DNA of 10,448 bases from assembly GCA_913046175.1 (NCBI GenBank), contig CAJWSN010000034.1:1-10448 (forward strand), in the 5' to 3' direction. Below are positions 7,241-10,448 of this stretch, one piece after another. The notes beneath the pieces were generated by a model. The model had not been told where the DNA came from and did not search any database. It worked only from the letters and a program-made list of their open reading frames with translations. The stretch comes from an uncultured Opitutia bacterium (GTDB taxonomy: Bacteria > Verrucomicrobiota > Verrucomicrobiia > Opitutales > JABJCN01). The stretch's first letter is position 1, and each line of letters opens with the position of its first letter. The position numbers and the translations under genes are program-made.

Positions 7241-7884
7241 TGCTGCCTAGACTTTTTTTCCTCTGTGCATTTCTTCCGTTTCAAGGATTTTGTGCCGAGA
7301 AGGTGCATGCTCTCTTCGACGGCAAAACCCTAAACGGCTGGACTTCCAACGACGGATCCGCGCCCGGCTCAGGCTGGAAAGTTGGGGACGGATGCATTGT
7401 CTGGTTGCAGAGGTCGGGCAACCTCTACACCAAGTCCTCCTTCAAGGACTTTGAGTTTTCCTTTGAGTGGAAGATTACCCCCGGTTGCAACAGTGGCATA
7501 AAATATAGGGTTGCGGATTATTCCGGCGAGGTTCTTGGGCCGGAATACCAGTTGGTCGATGATGTCAGGCGAAAGTACTCACCTGGCAGCAAGAGTGCCA
7601 CCTCGAGCCTCTATGCAATCAAGGGGCCATCTGCCAAAAAGAAGATGAAGCCCATCGGGGAATTCAATCACTCCCGCATCCTCGCAAAGGGCAATCATCT
7701 TGAACACTGGCTCAATGGGGAAAAGGTTTTGCAGGTTGAGATCGGATCCCAGGAGTGGCGCGGACTTCACGCGACCAGCAAGTTCAAGAAGCGACCGGAT
7801 TTTGCGACCAAGCCGGGCCGCATCATGTTGCAGGATCACGGGGGCAAGGTGTGGTTTCGGAATTTGAAAATCCGCGAGCTGTGA
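7240..7884 (+). CDS. Secreted DUF1080 (3-keto-disaccharide hydrolase-like) protein
   Basis: This 214-residue protein has a signal peptide (about 1-19, LFFLCAFLPFQGFCA, then EKVH) and a single DUF1080/PF06439 beta-sandwich of the LamG-like fold. Diagnostic motifs are the opening ALFDGKTLNGW (24-34), FKDFEFSFEWKITPGCNSGI, YRVADYSGEVLGPEYQLVDD, SLYAIKGPSAKKKMKPIGEF, HLEHWLNGEKVLQVEIGSQE and the closing PGRIMLQDHGGKVWFRNLKI. It is about the normal size for the single-domain form. Family members studied elsewhere act on 3-keto-glycosides, and the family is strongly expanded in PVC bacteria and Bacteroidota; activity here is inferred. ATG 7240 overlaps the Nramp stop (TGATG), with AAGG a few bases upstream; an in-frame GTG at 7237 is the alternative. 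The stop overlaps the next start (GTGA), so translation is probably coupled on both sides. Confidence 0.9.
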   Translation: MLPRLFFLCAFLPFQGFCAEKVHALFDGKTLNGWTSNDGSAPGSGWKVGDGCIVWLQRSGNLYTKSSFKDFEFSFEWKITPGCNSGIKYRVADYSGEVLGPEYQLVDDVRRKYSPGSKSATSSLYAIKGPSAKKKMKPIGEFNHSRILAKGNHLEHWLNGEKVLQVEIGSQEWRGLHATSKFKKRPDFATKPGRIMLQDHGGKVWFRNLKIREL

Positions 7885-9914
7885 TTCGGCATCTTGTAGT
7901 CGTCGTGCTTGCCACAACGTGGATGGCTTCGCCTGTTTCCGCAGTGGAAGTGCGCATGGGGGTCAAGCCGGGCTTGAAGTTCGACGTTGCCGGTTTTCAC
8001 GCCAAACCGTCAGAGAATGTGAAGCTGGTCTTTGCCAACAACGACGAGATGATGCACAATATTGTCTTCTGCCGTCCGGGAACACGCCTTGAGACCGTGG
8101 AGGCTGCCATTGCCCTGGGGGCTGATGGGCTGGAAAAACAATTTGTGCCGGACATTCCCGCCGTGCTTGCCTCAACCCCCATCATCATGCCGGGACAGAC
8201 TTTTACCCTGAGTTTCAAGGCGCCAGCTCAGGAGGGAAAATATCCCTATGTTTGTACTTTCCCGGGTCACGGGTTTGTCATGCATGGAGTCCTGTTTGTG
8301 GCCGGCACAAGGCCGGTAGAACTTGATGTGCTCCTTAAGAAGGCGGCGGCGGAACCGGTCGTGGTCCAAGCCTCTGCCTTATCGCTTACGAAGGCAAAAC
8401 TGGAGCGCACCTTCATGCCGGACTGCAGTCCAGCGGCCATAGCCGTGGCTCTTCCAGGAGGCCAGGCTTATTGCTGGGATGCGGGCAACAGTCGTTTGCG
8501 CTATGTCTGGCGCGATGGCTTCATCCAAAAGAATGGAAGCTACGGTCGCTGGCGAACTCTCCCGACGATCCTGGGGCCGATCTATTACCGTGAACCGGAG
8601 CTGCCTTTTCGTTTTGCCAATCGTGAGGATGAGGTTCCTGAAACCCGTTTCCTGGGCTACCGCCTGGTGGATGGGATACCTGAATTTCGTTATCGATTGG
8701 GAGACTGCGAGGTCCGCGAGTTCCTGGCGAAACTGCCCGGGAAGAGTGGTCTTCTTCGACGTTTTCGTATTTCAGGCCTGAAGGGCGGGTTGTTGTTTAA
8801 AAAGGATCCTTTGGCGGGGGCGGACATTAACGCTTCCGCCGGAACCTGGAAAGGCGATGTCCTTCACTTGAGCGAAAAAGAGGCTGTCAGGTTCACATTA
8901 AGAATGGTCGAGGTTCCCAACAAGGGACCGATCGAATACTGGAGCATGAATGACCTTTCACGCAGCTATCCGCGAAAGGGGAGTCTCGTGGAAGGGCATC
9001 GTGGTCGGGCCTGGCAGTTCAGGTCTTCCACGATCATTTCCACGGAACACAAATTTGTGGACTTTCGAACGGGCGGAACAGTTTCATTTTGGATTCGGGC
9101 ACAAGACCCTGATGGCAACATTCCAGCGATTTGCGGTTGGGGGAACGTGGGCCAGGGGCCATCGGTTTCCTATGAGGGAAGTGGACGCGGCCTGCTCCTC
9201 GGACTCCCCGGGGATGCCCCTGTTCCCGCGGGAAATCACCTGGAGGCGGAAAACGCCAAGGTTCAGGGGGCTTCCATTCAAAGGAAAGTTAAGGGTCACA
9301 CCGGAAGCGGGTATGTTGATTTTGTTGCGCAGTCCGGTGAGAGCATTGAATGGAAGGTACCCGTGCATCAGGCAGGCAGGCATTTGCTTCGGTTTCGATA
9401 CGCCCTTCATCAAAGGGGCGGCAGCCGGCCGTTGCGTGTGGAGCTTGATGGAAAGGTTCTTGCTGAACGGGGGGACTTCAGGGGCACCGGTGACTGGGAG
9501 CGTTGGGGAAACCTGGATTTCCATGTGGAGCTTTCAGCCGGGCAGCATGTGGTGCGGTTGTCATCAATTGGGAGTAGCGGGCCGAATATCGACAGCCTGC
9601 AATTGGTTCACATGGACAAGGAAGGGAAGGGTGGCAAGCCGGCACCTGTTGCGCCCGAACCCAAGCCTGGCAGGGAACCTGCCCTGGACAAGGAATGGCA
9701 TCATGTCTGCGTGAGCTATGGAATATCAGAGGCGAGTTTTTACCTGGATGGCAAACTGATTCGAAAGGAGCCTTTTGAAACCAGGGACTTTCCCGATGAC
9801 GCAAAGTTTTATATCGGTCAAAAGGTCAAGGGTGGGGCTTTCCTCATGGATGAGTTTTACCTGTACGCCCGGTCATTGAGTGAATCCGAGATCCGGGAGC
9901 TTTCCAAGCGATGA
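7881..9914 (+). CDS. Secreted azurin-domain protein with LamG domain split by a CBM6-like domain
   Basis: I choose GTG 7881: it overlaps the DUF1080 stop (GTGA) and gives a clean signal peptide (HLVVVVLATTWMASPVSA). The open frame continues upstream to 7755, but there it is only a shadow of DUF1080. The product is 677 residues. Residues about 22-155 are an azurin-like domain with His59 (MMHNIVF) and the loop YVCTFPGHGFVMHG giving Cys125, His130 and Met134, all type 1 copper ligands. Residues about 165-350 are a beta-rich region (GPIYYREPELPFRF, ETRFLGYRLVDGIPEFRYRL) of a type found in PVC secreted dehydrogenase-associated proteins. Residues about 351-450 start a LamG/concanavalin fold (IEYWSMND, GGTVSFWIRAQD). 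Residues 452-577 are CBM6-like (HLEAENAKV, IEWKVPVHQAGRHLLRFRYA, GPNIDSLQLV). After a Pro/Lys linker, 603-677 complete LamG (EWHHVCVSY, SFYLDGKLI, FLMDEFYLYARSLSESEI). It probably binds glycan and passes electrons; no catalytic domain is recognised. Confidence 0.88.
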   Translation: MIRHLVVVVLATTWMASPVSAVEVRMGVKPGLKFDVAGFHAKPSENVKLVFANNDEMMHNIVFCRPGTRLETVEAAIALGADGLEKQFVPDIPAVLASTPIIMPGQTFTLSFKAPAQEGKYPYVCTFPGHGFVMHGVLFVAGTRPVELDVLLKKAAAEPVVVQASALSLTKAKLERTFMPDCSPAAIAVALPGGQAYCWDAGNSRLRYVWRDGFIQKNGSYGRWRTLPTILGPIYYREPELPFRFANREDEVPETRFLGYRLVDGIPEFRYRLGDCEVREFLAKLPGKSGLLRRFRISGLKGGLLFKKDPLAGADINASAGTWKGDVLHLSEKEAVRFTLRMVEVPNKGPIEYWSMNDLSRSYPRKGSLVEGHRGRAWQFRSSTIISTEHKFVDFRTGGTVSFWIRAQDPDGNIPAICGWGNVGQGPSVSYEGSGRGLLLGLPGDAPVPAGNHLEAENAKVQGASIQRKVKGHTGSGYVDFVAQSGESIEWKVPVHQAGRHLLRFRYALHQRGGSRPLRVELDGKVLAERGDFRGTGDWERWGNLDFHVELSAGQHVVRLSSIGSSGPNIDSLQLVHMDKEGKGGKPAPVAPEPKPGREPALDKEWHHVCVSYGISEASFYLDGKLIRKEPFETRDFPDDAKFYIGQKVKGGAFLMDEFYLYARSLSESEIRELSKR

Positions 9915-10448
9915 AGCCTGTAATAAAGATTTTGCTTTTGATTGTTGGAGCCGTGGAATTGACCGCCGCAGGCATCAAGGACTACTATGAACTGGAGACA
10001 GTCCCATTGCCTGAGGAACTGGAAAAACCCAATGCCAATGCCACGCAGGTGGATGGCCTCGACTTTTTTCCGGATGGTCGCCTGGTGGCGTGTTTCGTTG
10101 GCGGCGAGGTATACACCCTCCATCCTGAAACCGGCAAGTGGACCCTGTTTGCAGAGGGATTGCACATCCCCATGGGAGTCGTTGCCCTGAACAACCGCGA
10201 GATAGTGGTTTGTCAGCGACCGGAGGTGACAAAAATTCGGGATGTAGACGGGGATGGTGTTGTCGCCACTGAAGATTGTGACGACAAAGATCCTTCGTTG
10301 CTCAGCATTGCGGATGACGGGGACCACCAGTCCCTTACCGCCCCCAACAGCCACCCCGATATCGAAGTAGTTGCGATAGACGATGCTCTTGTCCCGAATC
10401 TCGGCATTGATCTGCGGAACCAGCTTGAGCGCATCCACAGCTGCCTTG
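9911..10448 (+). CDS. PVC dehydrogenase-like beta-propeller protein, 5' part (chimeric 3' end)
   Basis: ATG 9911 overlaps the preceding stop (ATGA). A hydrophobic signal-like stretch (IKILLLIVGAVELTAAG) is followed by YYELETVPLPEELE, VDGLDFFPDGRLVACFVGGE, LFAEGLHIPMGVVAL and VVCQRPEVTKIRDVDGDG. This series is characteristic of the N-terminal propeller of large PVC secreted proteins annotated as membrane-bound dehydrogenases or haem-binding proteins (several hundred to more than 1000 residues, often ending in cytochrome c). Family-like sequence stops at about 10257. The frame then reads VVATEDCDDKDPSLL, a MopE-type metal-binding repeat motif, and stays open to the window end; but 10301-10448 is better explained as E2 coding sequence on the opposite strand. 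The last third should not be trusted as protein. Up to 10257, it fits as the dehydrogenase partner of the azurin-domain protein. Confidence 0.75.
   Translation, partial: MKPVIKILLLIVGAVELTAAGIKDYYELETVPLPEELEKPNANATQVDGLDFFPDGRLVACFVGGEVYTLHPETGKWTLFAEGLHIPMGVVALNNREIVVCQRPEVTKIRDVDGDGVVATEDCDDKDPSLLSIADDGDHQSLTAPNSHPDIEVVAIDDALVPNLGIDLRNQLERIHSCL
10240..10320. other. Probable chimeric junction region
   Basis: Three identities meet within about 80 bases: the plus-strand PVC propeller sequence ending RDVDGDG, a plus-strand MopE-like piece (DGDGVVATEDCDDKDPSLL), and minus-strand E2 sequence ending VVPVIRNAE at 10301. The neighbours share short stretches that suit both readings (the GACGGGGATGGTGTT DxDGDG codons and GCGGATGACGGGGAC), as expected of a microhomology-mediated join. 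Confidence 0.55.
10301..10448 (-). CDS. 2-oxoacid dehydrogenase E2 acyltransferase, internal fragment
   Basis: Reading from the right edge on the minus strand gives KAAVDALKLVPQINAEIRDK, then SIVYRNYFDIGVAVGGGKGL, then VVPVIRNAE. This is the well-conserved central part of the lipoyl-dependent acyltransferase catalytic domain (SucB/PdhC/BkdB type), where the family typically reads ALK..P.LNA.......YY.IG.AV.T..GLVVPV.R.A. The N-terminal lipoyl and E3/E1-binding domains would lie beyond the window edge. After RNAE the frame stays open to 9857 but no longer resembles E2 (it lacks the expected helix, the GTFT/SN.G motif and the HxxxDG active site), so the homology ends at about 10301. SucB versus pyruvate or branched-chain E2 cannot be decided from 49 residues. 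The fragment is attached to an unrelated plus-strand gene, which points to a chimera. Confidence 0.75.

Noticed and set aside
7755..7880. Upstream extension of the azurin-LamG frame to an ATG at 7755
   Set aside because: The stretch overlaps the conserved C-terminal DUF1080 sequence in another frame and would bury the signal peptide that starts naturally at GTG 7881.
9857..10300. Continuation of the minus-strand E2 frame to 9857
   Set aside because: E2-like residues end at about 10301; the remainder is antisense to the plus-strand propeller and azurin-LamG genes and lacks the E2 active-site region.
1..10448. CRISPR array, tRNA/rRNA gene, insertion sequence or integron site
   Set aside because: I found no regularly spaced repeats, no transposase or integrase coding sequence, and no recognisable tRNA or rRNA sequence by reading.

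Overview
The window reads as a piece of a PVC-superphylum bacterium (Planctomycetota/Verrucomicrobiota/Lentisphaerota; Verrucomicrobiota is my best guess), with short foreign-looking sequence at both ends. The lineage call rests on gene content: a DUF1080 (3-keto-glycoside hydrolase-type) protein, a PVC-style Nramp-related transporter, azurin domains, a large secreted azurin-LamG-CBM6 protein, and the start of a dehydrogenase-type protein carrying the QRPE...RDxDGDG signature typical of that group. The central part is moderately GC-rich with tightly packed plus-strand genes.

Layout. (1) 1-~690: an AT-rich block (about 35-40% GC where I counted) with the 3' part of an exported, coiled-coil-containing protein of unknown function and a short non-coding tail. 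(2) ~691-4870: a peptide/oligopeptide ABC transporter in the order oppA (3' end only), oppB, oppC, oppDF (both ATPases fused in one polypeptide). Start and stop codons overlap at B/C and C/DF. (3) 4867-5441: a possible 36-codon linking ORF and a stand-alone azurin. (4) 5488-7240: a perfect 12-bp hairpin, then a divergent Nramp transporter. (5) 7240-~10260: DUF1080 protein, azurin-LamG-CBM6 protein and the beginning of a PVC dehydrogenase-like beta-propeller, all joined by start/stop overlaps to each other and to the Nramp gene. (6) ~10240-10448: the propeller frame runs into a MopE-like DCDD motif and then into sequence that, on the minus strand, encodes part of a 2-oxoacid dehydrogenase E2 catalytic domain.

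How the genes may work together. The Opp genes would import peptides. The second group looks like one translationally coupled unit combining two type 1 copper domains (one free, one fused to glycan-binding-like beta-sandwich domains), a DUF1080 sugar-processing protein and a secreted dehydrogenase-like protein. A periplasmic sugar-oxidation module using azurin as electron carrier is a reasonable inference, but not shown by the sequence. The role of the Nramp-like protein is open because the usual metal-binding motifs are absent.

The most unusual points are the nesting of a CBM6-like domain inside a LamG domain, the divergent Nramp lying between two azurin-domain genes, the small ORF sharing 4-nt overlaps with both neighbours, and the two probable chimeric ends, which are more likely amplification/assembly joins than biology.
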